Source: Tritrichomonas musculus
Lineage: Eukaryota; Parabasalia; Tritrichomonadida; Tritrichomonadidae
Assembly: GCA_039105265.1 (NCBI GenBank)
Contig: JAPFFF010000042.1
Coordinates: 1,054,001-1,118,000, forward strand
Reading direction: 5' to 3'
Length of the DNA: 64,000 nt
The translations under genes and the position numbers were made by a program. The notes below the pieces were generated by a model, which did not search any database, was not told the DNA's origin, and saw only the letters and a list, made by a program, of their open reading frames with translations. Positions 10,030-19,454 of the stretch are shown piece by piece (positions within the stretch are counted from its first letter, which is position 1; every line of letters starts with the position of its first letter).

Positions 10030-10640
10030 AAGTCGGATTCAAAATGCTTAGGACATTCTCTCAAAAAAATTCTGATAAAAGTGAAAAACAAAATTTTCAA
10101 TTGAATACTAATAAAATCTCATTTATTTTAAGCCAAGAAGAGCAATATGAATAAATCATACGCAAAAAAAGCATTTTAAAAAAAGAATCACCACTTTAAA
10201 ACATCTCGAGAATAGATATTTATGCTCCAGATAGAAATTTCTAGAATTATTATAAATAAGCTAGGCTTTATATTGGTGGTCATTTGAGGTTGGAAATGAC
10301 CAGTATTAAAGCATTTTATAGCTCCAAGTGACCGGTTGCCAAAAAGTGGTCATTGACTATTTAAAGCCTAGTAAATAAGATTAATGCTAGGTTTTACTAT
10401 CCAGACGAGTTTTCATAGAAAAAGTCATAGAACTATCCCTATCCACTTTCAATTTTATCTTTTAGGTCTCAATAAAAAGATTTCTTCTAAAGTTTTCTTT
10501 TTAAATTTTCGTTTTATTTGAGCTTGACACTTTTTCATTTTCTGAGTATCTCTGAATTTCTTGCATGCAGCTTGGGACACTTTTGAATGGATTTCTATGG
10601 TAATTTAAAAAGTTTGTCCCAAGCTAATTGAATCCGACTT
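10030..10640. mobile_element. TA-flanked inverted-repeat element, 611 bp, nonautonomous
   Basis: The inverted repeat AAGTCGGATTCAA at 10030-10042 is perfect with 10628-10640, and similarity continues inwards (GCTTAGGACA on the left, GCTTGGGACA on the right). TA dinucleotides flank both ends (10028-10029 and 10641-10642), as for Tc1/mariner insertions. There is no transposase frame. The right end is part of a further hairpin (GCTTGGGACA near 10570 with its complement near 10620). It contains the separate element at 10261-10371. The exact ends are less certain than for the elements with 8-bp duplications. Confidence 0.6.
10261..10371. mobile_element. 111-bp inverted-repeat element with 8-bp target duplication, nested
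   Basis: Perfect 10-bp inverted ends CTAGGCTTTA (10261-10270) and TAAAGCCTAG (10362-10371) are flanked by the perfect direct repeat TAAATAAG (10253-10260 and 10372-10379). The interior carries several GGTCA/TGACC half-sites arranged as smaller inverted repeats. It sits inside the 10030-10640 element and so inserted later. Confidence 0.75.
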
Positions 10641-12669
10641 TAAATCAAAAGTAGGATGGGTATTTCTATGAGTTAATACAAATTTTGTTTCTTGAAATGG
10701 AATTGAAAGAAAAAATATCAAATATTTATATCTTGCTAGTGTATTGATAAATTCAATAATTACATATATATTTATTTTCATTTAATAATATAATAACAAT
10801 TTAATAAATTATCAAATGCTTATTATTATTTGTTATTATTTATTATTAGAATTTTCAAAAAATAAAGATTCCTCTAAAAAAGTTTAACTCTCAAATTTGT
10901 TAAACTGAGTTCAAAAAACTGTACCTCAATTTCAATTTTTAAATCATTTTATCTTTTTAATCAAACAATTAATTGCATTATTCTTCATTAATAATATATT
11001 ATTATAATATTAATTAAATTTTAAAAATGAATTCATATTTAAAATATAAAGATATGATTATTTTAAATTAAGATGGAGGTTAATTCAAAATTTGTATTAA
11101 TTTTTTTCCATCAATTCACTGATGAATAATAAATATTACTTAAATATTATTATACTTATATTTATTATTTATAGTTTAAAACTAAGAGAAATAATAAAAT
11201 AACCAATGAATTTAATATATAACAGGATATAATTATTTTAAATTTAAATTTCAAAAAAATGATGATAAAAAAAATCCAACTCAAGAATTCCCACCAAATT
11301 TAGATATTTACTTAATCATAAGATCATGAAACAAATATATAAGTTTGGGAAATTTCTAGCGTTTTTAAATATCATAAGATTTATGTTTTTGACAAATACG
11401 TTATTTTGTCTTACCTTTTAATTTATTTTGATTTATATTTTTCTGAAAATCAAAAAGATTTACCGACTTAAAGACTTAGAGAAAAAAAATGGGATAAATC
11501 TTATGATAACATTTAATAATTTATATAAATTATATAATATATATTAGCAAAAATCAAAAATATTACATTTTTTTAATTCTGTCTTTGCTATATATGCAAA
11601 TACAGTATGTATTGATGAGAATAAGTTTTTAATGTTCATATAAGAATAAATAGTATCTTTTTTTTAACTGTTGAAATTTCAAAAAATATGAACTTTTCTA
11701 AGGGCTAAACAATCATTTTTGACCATAAAACGATGATTTTTAATTTAAAAAATAATTCTCTAGGTACAACTTTTTGAGTTAATAAAACACTCAAAAAGTT
11801 GTAAAACCGAGAACTTCATTTTTTTTTTAATTAAATTTCAACATTTTGATAGAAAAAATAGTTATATTTTACGAAATACCATATCAAATGCAAATAAATA
11901 TCAATATCTTACTATAATAGAAGAAACTTTTAAAATGTTTCTTTACCATAAAGTCAAAATATTGTTTAGTTTATGATTTGAATAATTATTATAATAAGAA
12001 TAAATCATAAAATTCGTTTATTACTTAGAATTTATTAAATAATTATAAAAAAATAACATTTGCATCTATTTCCAGTATTAATGCTTTATATAATAAAATT
12101 TCATTCCGAACATTTTTAAAAAATCTGTTTCAGAATGAGGAGATTAATAGAAACATACAAAACAGCACTTTTATTGGATATTTTCATTCTTGATATTTGG
12201 TATACCAAAAAAATTTTCCTATTGTTTTTTTACAGTCCATTAAAAGATTTCTATTGCTATTAATAAACATTCTACACGAGTTTTGTTTACATATAGCCAT
12301 TACATATTCAAATTTTTCGATTTGAATTAAAAAAAAAAATTGATAAAACTCATAGAAAAAAGTATCGTTTTTAAGCAATTGGTCAAAGAAAAAATTATGA
12401 GTCAATTTTTTTTAAGGCCACTTTAAACAATATTTAGTTCTAAATAATTTATTTCATTTAGTGAATTGGTTTTAATATGGAATAAAACAAAATTTAACTC
12501 CGAAATTTTTTGAATAAAAATTTTTTATATGAATTCAATCAATTTGTTTTTTTAATATATACAATATTTGAGCTAATTCAAAGAATTGATTTAACGATTT
12601 CTTTCAAAATTGTTTGGTTAAAATTTTTTAAACGTTTTAAGTTCACTACTAAATATCTTTCTATAACCA

Positions 12670-13605
12670 ATGACAACTGGGGAAAACAAAATTGTTCAAC
12701 ATCCTATTTGGGATGCCTGCAATTCATTTGAAATGCCAATTGTTCTTTATTTACGACAAATTTTCATGATAGATAAAACCAAATCTTTTTGGAAGAAGCT
12801 TGCCATTTTTGGTTCAGCTTCGTTTATTACATCAATACCAACAATATTATACGCTTTTGGTTTCATTGAACAAGCAAAGATATATGCATCATCTTTAGTT
12901 TTTTATGCTTTATTCTCGTCTTTGCTAAAAGATTTGTTCAAGCGCCGTAGACCTTCTACATATAATTTCGTTCAGTCACCACCTTCAGATTCAATTCATT
13001 CTTTACCTTCAAGGCATACAATTGGAATTACGATTTTAGCATGCTTTACTCCTATCAAATACCAAATTATCGGTCTTATCGCACTAGATAGGATTTTGAT
13101 GGGAAAACATTTTGTTACAGATTGCCTTGCTGGTTATATAATTGGCGAACTATGCGTATTTTGCGGTACGCAAGTTCAAAATATTAATTTATTATTGATT
13201 ATTCTTTCAATTAGTATGATGGTTTGGAATGGTGCTGCTAAAATTTTAGCAGAAACAATACCAATTTTAATGGCACCTCCTTTGGCTTATACTTCTTTCC
13301 CTTTAGCATATTTATCAATTTTTGCTAAATTTGCTACAGTTTTTTCTATAAAGAAAACTTTTCCAAAGTCAGATAAAATGAAAAAATTCGTTGCTGAATT
13401 ATTCTCAACATCACTAATGATTTATATAATTATTAAATTTATAGGATTTAAACATCCATCTTCTATAACAATTGCTCCACCAACAGTTCCATTATACAAT
13501 TCTTCTACTTCAACTGCAACTCAAAACTTTGAAGAAGAAGCTACTTCAATTACAGATGAATTAATTGGTAATTTAGCAGAAATTAATACATTCTCTTCCC
13601 TCTAA
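12670..13605 (+). CDS. PAP2-family membrane phosphatase
   Basis: A 311-residue polytopic protein with the three-part phosphatidic-acid-phosphatase type 2 signature: K87-x6-R94-P95 (KDLFKRRRP), PSRH at 113-116, and R141-x5-H147-x3-D151 (RILMGKHFVTD). The spacing is exactly that of the family. Two positions vary: the Gly of PSGH is Arg, and the Ser before R141 is Asp. Such enzymes remove phosphate from lipid phosphates or pyrophosphates on the lumenal face of the ER or at the cell surface; the substrate cannot be read from the sequence. Possibilities include phosphatidate, sphingoid phosphates and dolichyl pyrophosphate, the last tempting beside a mannosylation gene pair. The C-terminal 50 residues are Ser/Thr-rich and hydrophilic. 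The start ATG directly precedes the conserved-looking N-terminus. Confidence 0.85.
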   Translation: MTTGENKIVQHPIWDACNSFEMPIVLYLRQIFMIDKTKSFWKKLAIFGSASFITSIPTILYAFGFIEQAKIYASSLVFYALFSSLLKDLFKRRRPSTYNFVQSPPSDSIHSLPSRHTIGITILACFTPIKYQIIGLIALDRILMGKHFVTDCLAGYIIGELCVFCGTQVQNINLLLIILSISMMVWNGAAKILAETIPILMAPPLAYTSFPLAYLSIFAKFATVFSIKKTFPKSDKMKKFVAELFSTSLMIYIIIKFIGFKHPSSITIAPPTVPLYNSSTSTATQNFEEEATSITDELIGNLAEINTFSSL

Positions 13606-13931
13606 ATTTTTTATTATTGCCTATTTATATTATTATATATTTTATATTAAAAAATCATTGGTGTGTTTTAAATATGATTCGTTTTTGCATTTTTTGAATG
13701 AAGCTGTATGAAACAAACTCATTTTAACAATTATATAATAAAACATATTTTAATCTAAAATGTATAACGAATACTATTATTTAATTAAATGAATGCTAAC
13801 AAGAATAAATTATATACATAATTTATTTTGCATAACGAAATTATATATTTTTGTTGAGATATTGCTAAAATTTAGCCATATATATTATTATAACTTTTTA
13901 ATAACTTTTCAATAAAAAAAATACGAATTAG
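13606..13931. other. Short spacer with Inr-like promoter sequence
   Basis: AT-rich DNA between two genes on the same strand. TTTCAAT at 13907-13913, about 20 bases before the next ATG, resembles the trichomonad initiator core (TCA followed by a pyrimidine or A). Nothing else is seen. Confidence 0.4.
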
Positions 13932-15362
13932 ATGCATCAAGCTAAGGTTAACTATAATCTTAAGAACGATACAATTTTTGATGCTTTTTTTATTTTTAAT
14001 CGGCAAGACTTACTTTCTGTTTATCCAGAAAACTGGTTTCAGCTCAATAAGACCACTAAAGAAGAACTTTATCGCCTAATATATCCGTCACAGAAGAATC
14101 CAACTCCATCAACATATGAATATTGGCGTAATTTTCATGTATTCGCTATTAATGGGGAAAACATTCCAATATATGGTGTCAGTTGTGAACTTTTTGGATT
14201 TATAATACCATTATTAATTAATCTTTTTCAGGACAAAAACAAAAATTCTACACCAATTAATTTATCAGATATAAAATCCATATCTTTTGCATTTATATCA
14301 AAGGCACCATATTTTAATACTCTCTTTAGATTACTTGAAATATGCACTCAAGTTGCTACTGGATTTTTATCATTACCAGATAAAGAGATGTATACCACTA
14401 AATATGATTCTAACTTATCACCACCAATGTATAGCTTTCTTTCCCGTATTTTCAAAATGGATTGCAATGAATTTATTAATTTTTCTAAAGATAATAATTT
14501 TAAGATGCACCATATGCTAACTGGTTCAATTAGCAGCACGGGTCGTCGTAACTTTATGTTTTGCGCATCAAGTTTTGGTCATCCAGGATTTGATATTTTA
14601 TTTTCATTTTTATCACCAAAAGACATTGTTAATTTATATAGCGCTTTATTATTAGAGGAAAAAATAGTTGTTACAGGAGATAACATGTTTATTATTACTA
14701 ACGTAATTATGAGCTTCCTTTTTCTAATATCACCTTTTAAACCATGCGTTCCATTTTCTCCAATATTACCAGATACAGAGCATACGCGCGATTTATTTGG
14801 TTCTCCTACACCTTTTATAACAGGATTTGATGGCGATCTTCCTCCACTAGATGAATATACGACAGTTGTTAATTTGACGCAACGAAAAGTTATTCGAGAC
14901 ATCAAAACAATTATCCCCAATTCACAAAAAGTTATACAGGAATTAACAGATCTTGTTTATAACGAGGAAAATACAGTACCAAAGAATGCAAAAGCTAGAA
15001 AAGAATTTTGGAATGAAATGAGATCAGATTACCTAGATGTATGCGAATATGAAATGAGTCTTGATTTGAAATACTGTTTAAAGCCATTACTTATTCCGAA
15101 AATTCAGAAAATTTTACATGAAGTTGTTGATTTTATTTTTAGCGCACCAAAATTAAGAACTTGCTTTGAAATACATACTGTTGAATCAACTGGTGAAGAT
15201 GGAAAACAAATCATTAAGAAAAAATTTAGTAAGCAAGCATTTTTAAAAGCTTATGGCAGCGATGAAGAGAATAATATATTTGCTAAAGAAATTGTTGATA
15301 CACAATGCTTTAATGACTACTATAAACAAATTGAAGATGATTTGAATGCCGAGATGAAATAA
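13932..15362 (+). CDS. DENN-domain protein (candidate Rab GDP/GTP exchange factor)
   Basis: A 476-residue protein with a tripartite DENN module. The N-terminal part (FDAFFIFN...YPENWFQL) fits the upstream uDENN region. The central cDENN is clear at about residues 215-310: ILFSFLSPKDIVNLYSALLL, then EEKIVVTGDN, then the Pro-rich SPFKPCVPFSPILPDTE and TPFITGF. A charged helical C-terminal part containing EFWNEMRSDYLDVCEYEM is consistent with dDENN. DENN proteins activate Rab GTPases in membrane traffic, so the expected site is the cytosolic face of endomembranes; which Rab is unknown. The ATG at 13932 is the first in frame. It converges with the DZIP1-like gene, leaving a 443-bp spacer. Confidence 0.85.
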   Translation: MHQAKVNYNLKNDTIFDAFFIFNRQDLLSVYPENWFQLNKTTKEELYRLIYPSQKNPTPSTYEYWRNFHVFAINGENIPIYGVSCELFGFIIPLLINLFQDKNKNSTPINLSDIKSISFAFISKAPYFNTLFRLLEICTQVATGFLSLPDKEMYTTKYDSNLSPPMYSFLSRIFKMDCNEFINFSKDNNFKMHHMLTGSISSTGRRNFMFCASSFGHPGFDILFSFLSPKDIVNLYSALLLEEKIVVTGDNMFIITNVIMSFLFLISPFKPCVPFSPILPDTEHTRDLFGSPTPFITGFDGDLPPLDEYTTVVNLTQRKVIRDIKTIIPNSQKVIQELTDLVYNEENTVPKNAKARKEFWNEMRSDYLDVCEYEMSLDLKYCLKPLLIPKIQKILHEVVDFIFSAPKLRTCFEIHTVESTGEDGKQIIKKKFSKQAFLKAYGSDEENNIFAKEIVDTQCFNDYYKQIEDDLNAEMK

Positions 15363-15805
15363 TAATTATTATTTTGTATGTTAATTCTTTTTTTGCCTGT
15401 ATAAATAAACTAATGATAATTATATAAGGGGAAAAAAATATTACTTCTCATTTTAATTTTAGTAATCTTACCATTTTTAAGAATGCATCTAACTCATGAT
15501 GATGAAGCATTCAAAATTGAATTCTAGAAAAGAATTGATTTCGGAGTATGACTGATATTGATATCGTTTAGACAACCATATATTTTTAAATCAGATAATT
15601 TTATTTTATATTAATATTAAGTATAGCATTATAAAATTTTATCTTATTAAGTAAAAAAACAACAACATAAATGGGACATTATATATAAAATCATAATTTT
15701 TTTAAAGATTTAAAGTGAAATAATAATAAAATGATAGTAATATTTTAATAATCGCTTTAATTGATAAAACAAACAATCAAACAAAATGAATGAAGCCATT
15801 CTATT
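15363..15805. other. Spacer between converging genes, nothing recognised
   Basis: 443 bp of AT-rich sequence holding the two 3' ends; no repeat or frame is evident. Confidence 0.6.
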
Positions 15806-17968
15806 TTAAGTATTATCATTTGGCTTCTTTTTATGCCTTCTTCTTGATGAACGATCTTTTGATTCTTTTGTTTCCTGTTGTTTTGGCTTTGGTTTAAAGT
15901 CAACTTCGGGTAATTCAGAACTTTCAGAAGAAATGGAAGATACTGAATCAAAATACTCTTCGGGAACATCATCATCAAAATTATTTAGAACATTCGTTTT
16001 TTTAGAGATTCCAATCGAGATAGGAGTAGGGATTGTGGGATTATTTGCTGATTTTTCAATTTTTTCTTCAGTTTCCTGAACTGATGGATTTTCACTTTTT
16101 ACTTCATTTTTTTCGGGTATTGAATTTTCATTTGCTAAATCAATGCTTGATTCTTGCTCTTGTTGAACTGAATTTCCAGTAGTAGTTATATGAACTTCAT
16201 CTGATTCATCATCATCATCATCAGAACATGTTTGAATGAATGCAAACGGTGAAGCCGGAGGCGAAAATGCTTTAGAAGGTGTAAATTCAATTTTTGTAGG
16301 AGTTGGTGGCATTTTCTTAGTATTTGGTGAAGACTGCGGAAAAGGAATTACTCTTTTTGAATGCGGTGTTGAATCAAGAGGTTTCTTTGGAGAATAATTT
16401 GTATTTGTTGGCTTATCATTTGATTCATTCATTGGAAGGCTTACAATATTGTTAAAGCCAGAATGTGAATTAGATCTTGCTGATTGTGGAGTTCGATAAG
16501 AATTTGTAAAAGCAAGGCCATTGTTTTCAGGAAGACGAGGAGAATAAAAATTGCCTGTATTACCAATAGTTTGAGTCATGCTTTTACTATCATCAAAATC
16601 AAGTTGAAGTGAAGGAACATTAATTGAATTTGGCTTCTTTCGAGGTATTGGTCTCTTCATTCCTCCTGGCTTGGATGACTGGGGCTTTTTCCTTGCTTCG
16701 GCTGAAACATCATCATCAATATTTTCATTTATCTCTAATTTATATTGCTGCTGCTGAACTTGCTGCGACTGAGCTGGTTGTGATTGAACTTGCTGTGACT
16801 CTTGCGGTTTTAGAGTTTGGAGATGGAGGTCAGGAATAAATGGTTTCCCAGGTAATTTAGGTATCTTTGCAGATTGTGATTGTGGAATTGACGAATATGA
16901 ATGAACACGTGCACTATTGGGTGGATTATCATTAACCGCCATTCGTGGCGTTGAAGATACTTGGCGAACACGCGCACTTTTCAAATCTTGACCATTATCT
17001 GAGCCATCATTGCTAGAGCTATGATCATTATGTTTTTGACTATCTTTCTTTCTTAAATTATTATTCCGAGAATCATTAGAGTTATTATTTTTTCTTTCTA
17101 TTTTATTATTTTCATTCTGTCTATCACTATAAGAGAGTGGAGAGGATACCATTGAATTTGACGAATTACGCCTTGAACGATGTCGGCCTTCTTGAGTTGG
17201 TAAAGAAATTAGTCCTAAATCTTGCATTGTTGTTTCAACATTGCTAATTCGACTTTCAATTGAAACTGATGAATTTCTTTGCCCATTTTTGAGATCTTTG
17301 TGAATTTTTTTCAATGCCCTTTCTATTTCTTCACTTTTCTTGGAAAAATTATCGGGCGAAGGTGCTTTATTAAAACTATGATATACTATTGGCGATTTGA
17401 AATTTTGCCATAATGAAGAATGCTGTGGGTGCTTCTTGAGCATATGTTTATCAAGAAAATAAGTTGATCGAAACAATTTTTGACATACAGGACACTGGAT
17501 GCCAATAATCATTTTGACATCGGAAGTAGTTTGAAATTTACCGTTGTTTTGAGCACTATTTTTTAATTCTTTTTCTTGAAAAATACTGTTAGATAGAAAA
17601 CGGAAAAATACTTGAAGAGTTTGCAATAATTTCGTAATTAACTGCGGTTGACCAACAGGAAATGATTTCATTTTAATAAATTTCTGAATTATTTTTTTCA
17701 TTTTTTCTTTTGCTTTTGCTTTGTTATTATTATACTCGTAATATTCCCCATCATCACTTAAATCTTTTTCGTCATTTAAGAGCAAAGATGCTATTTTTTC
17801 GAGGTCGATTTGCTCAATAAATTCTAAATCATTTTTTGGTAAATCTGAATCAGAATTTTTGAACTGCTTTGATTTTGAATTACTACTGTTTGCCAATCGA
17901 GGTGATGATGTGATTTTTTGATCATGAATTCTACTTCTACTTTGGCGATATGGTGGTTCCTCAATCAT
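15806..17968 (-). CDS. DZIP1-like C2H2 zinc-finger protein (candidate ciliary/basal body protein)
   Basis: A 720-residue protein. Residues about 45-150 look like the DZIP1-type N-terminal domain: an IDLEKIASLL segment followed by a helical region with QPQLITKLLQTLQVFFRFL. It is followed at about 160-180 by one C2H2 finger, CPVCQKLF then HMLKKHP. In animals DZIP1 and DZIP1L act at basal bodies and the transition zone, which would suit a flagellate. The remaining 500 residues are low-complexity Ser/Asn/Pro/Gln-rich with SPR, PPTPT and acidic runs such as DDDDDES, and so are probably disordered. The ATG at 17968 is the first in frame, about ten bases after an Inr-like TTTCAAT (17971-17980 on the minus strand). 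The assignment rests on domain order and the single finger. Confidence 0.65.
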   Translation of the reverse strand: MIEEPPYRQSRSRIHDQKITSSPRLANSSNSKSKQFKNSDSDLPKNDLEFIEQIDLEKIASLLLNDEKDLSDDGEYYEYNNNKAKAKEKMKKIIQKFIKMKSFPVGQPQLITKLLQTLQVFFRFLSNSIFQEKELKNSAQNNGKFQTTSDVKMIIGIQCPVCQKLFRSTYFLDKHMLKKHPQHSSLWQNFKSPIVYHSFNKAPSPDNFSKKSEEIERALKKIHKDLKNGQRNSSVSIESRISNVETTMQDLGLISLPTQEGRHRSRRNSSNSMVSSPLSYSDRQNENNKIERKNNNSNDSRNNNLRKKDSQKHNDHSSSNDGSDNGQDLKSARVRQVSSTPRMAVNDNPPNSARVHSYSSIPQSQSAKIPKLPGKPFIPDLHLQTLKPQESQQVQSQPAQSQQVQQQQYKLEINENIDDDVSAEARKKPQSSKPGGMKRPIPRKKPNSINVPSLQLDFDDSKSMTQTIGNTGNFYSPRLPENNGLAFTNSYRTPQSARSNSHSGFNNIVSLPMNESNDKPTNTNYSPKKPLDSTPHSKRVIPFPQSSPNTKKMPPTPTKIEFTPSKAFSPPASPFAFIQTCSDDDDDESDEVHITTTGNSVQQEQESSIDLANENSIPEKNEVKSENPSVQETEEKIEKSANNPTIPTPISIGISKKTNVLNNFDDDVPEEYFDSVSSISSESSELPEVDFKPKPKQQETKESKDRSSRRRHKKKPNDNT

Positions 17969-18411
17969 TTAATATTGAAATAAAAAGTTTTTTTTTTAAA
18001 TGATAATAATTTATTGAAAAAATGTTGATGTTTATTTGAAAAAGATACAGATTTTAAAAACTTTATGATTTTTCTTTTGAAAAATTATCTTACTTTTTGA
18101 AAAAAATATCATAATTTCTGAATAAAACTTAACGGTTTTTCTTAGTTTTTCAAGATTTATCAATACCTTTTTTGGTGATGCTGAAAAAACATTTTTTAAA
18201 AATATTTTTAGATTCCATTAGTTTTTATTTTATTACATAGCAACTGATATTATTATCAATGATAATTTTTCATTGTTGATATGCCAACTTCATTTATTTT
18301 TAAAGGTTGATATGTAATCAGCTAGTTAAAAAAAAAAATCGTTTAAGTATATTTTTGTTTAACATGAATTTGAAAATTTTCGGAAAACTAATTTAAAAAA
18401 AAAAAAAAAAA

Positions 18412-18500
18412 GCCATCTGACTGAAATCGAACCAAGTTCTCATCTATCGCCCAAAAGCGTATTTATCATTATGGTTGATTTCTGTCTCTCATCATCTGAC
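18412..18500 (-). other. Possible decayed RNA polymerase III gene (B-box-like sequence plus T-run)
   Basis: On the minus strand GGTTCGATTTC (18433-18423) matches the tRNA B-box/T-loop pattern and is followed after about 12 nt by a T-run (the A-run at 18395-18411), as at a Pol III terminator. Upstream, ATGATGA (18495-18489) resembles a snoRNA box C. Neither a cloverleaf nor a proper box D can be completed, so this is at best a remnant. Confidence 0.2.
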
Positions 18501-19454
18501 CCAGTTGTTAGAATAAAGTGTACCATACAGTGGTTGAAGTTACTTAAGAAATGATCCCAGAACCACAACCAATGATAAGAAAAATATTCTGTAATATAAA
18601 AATAATGATATGCAATCAATCTATTTTATTCTTCATTCATTTTATATCAGTAAATTGATATTCTTACTAATTCATTTGATTATGGGTTTTTATTCAAAAA
18701 AGATTCAATTGAATCAATTATTTTCTATAAAATATTATGATCTCTATTGATGGGATCTAAAAGCTTCAATTTCGCACTTTTATTGCCAATGGGAAACAAA
18801 AACAAACAAATCATTATATAGTCTCTTTATTATAGAAAATTTATTATCTCCAATTATTCCATCAATATGAAATTGAATGCATAATCGATAAGATAATGGA
18901 TTCAATTTGCTCTCGTCTCCTCCCTACAAAAGAAGAACCCAGCCTTTCAGAAAAAAATATAGAAAAGTGACATATTCCACATTTTCAATTCAAACGAATT
19001 CAGTCATTCTGAACAAGAAGAATTCAATGGAATGACTAATGAAACATGTGGCAATATTCATGATAGAACGATTAAAATTTCCTTCAAATTCAATCATTTC
19101 AAATTCTCGCTCCAAAAAATCTTATTGATCATCAAAAAAAAATTATATCATTCAAAAGATGAAATATCTGAAGGCAATAATATTATTTATTTTGACTTTA
19201 AAGATAAGTTTGTTAAATTGTTAAGTTATTCAAATAAATCCATTTGTAGCAACGTTTTTGGAACTAATGTAAAAAATTGGTCAATTGAATAGTCATACGA
19301 TGGTCAAAATTGTATAGAAATTGATCGTCATAATAATGATGATACTTGAAATGATTCAATAAAAAAAGAAAATGATTTTTATCGTTTTATAAGACTTAGT
19401 CAGATTGTATATAACTAGCATTCTTATTGAAATCATTATTACCTAATATTTTAA

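Larger units (their letters stand above)
9951..12669. other. Spacer with one nested pair of mobile elements
   Basis: Apart from the inverted-repeat elements at 10030-10640 and 10261-10371, this 2.7-kb region is AT-rich with no supportable gene. A hairpin with 15-nt perfect arms lies at 11765-11803. Short frames here have composition typical of noncoding DNA. Confidence 0.6.

Noticed and set aside
18412-18500. Calling a functional tRNA on the B-box-like sequence
   Set aside because: No acceptor stem pairs with the 3' end, and the anticodon and T stems have several mismatches.
19032-19292. 86-codon frame in the gene desert
   Set aside because: Lys/Ile/Phe/Asn-rich composition as expected for AT-rich noncoding DNA, no recognisable motif and no neighbouring support.
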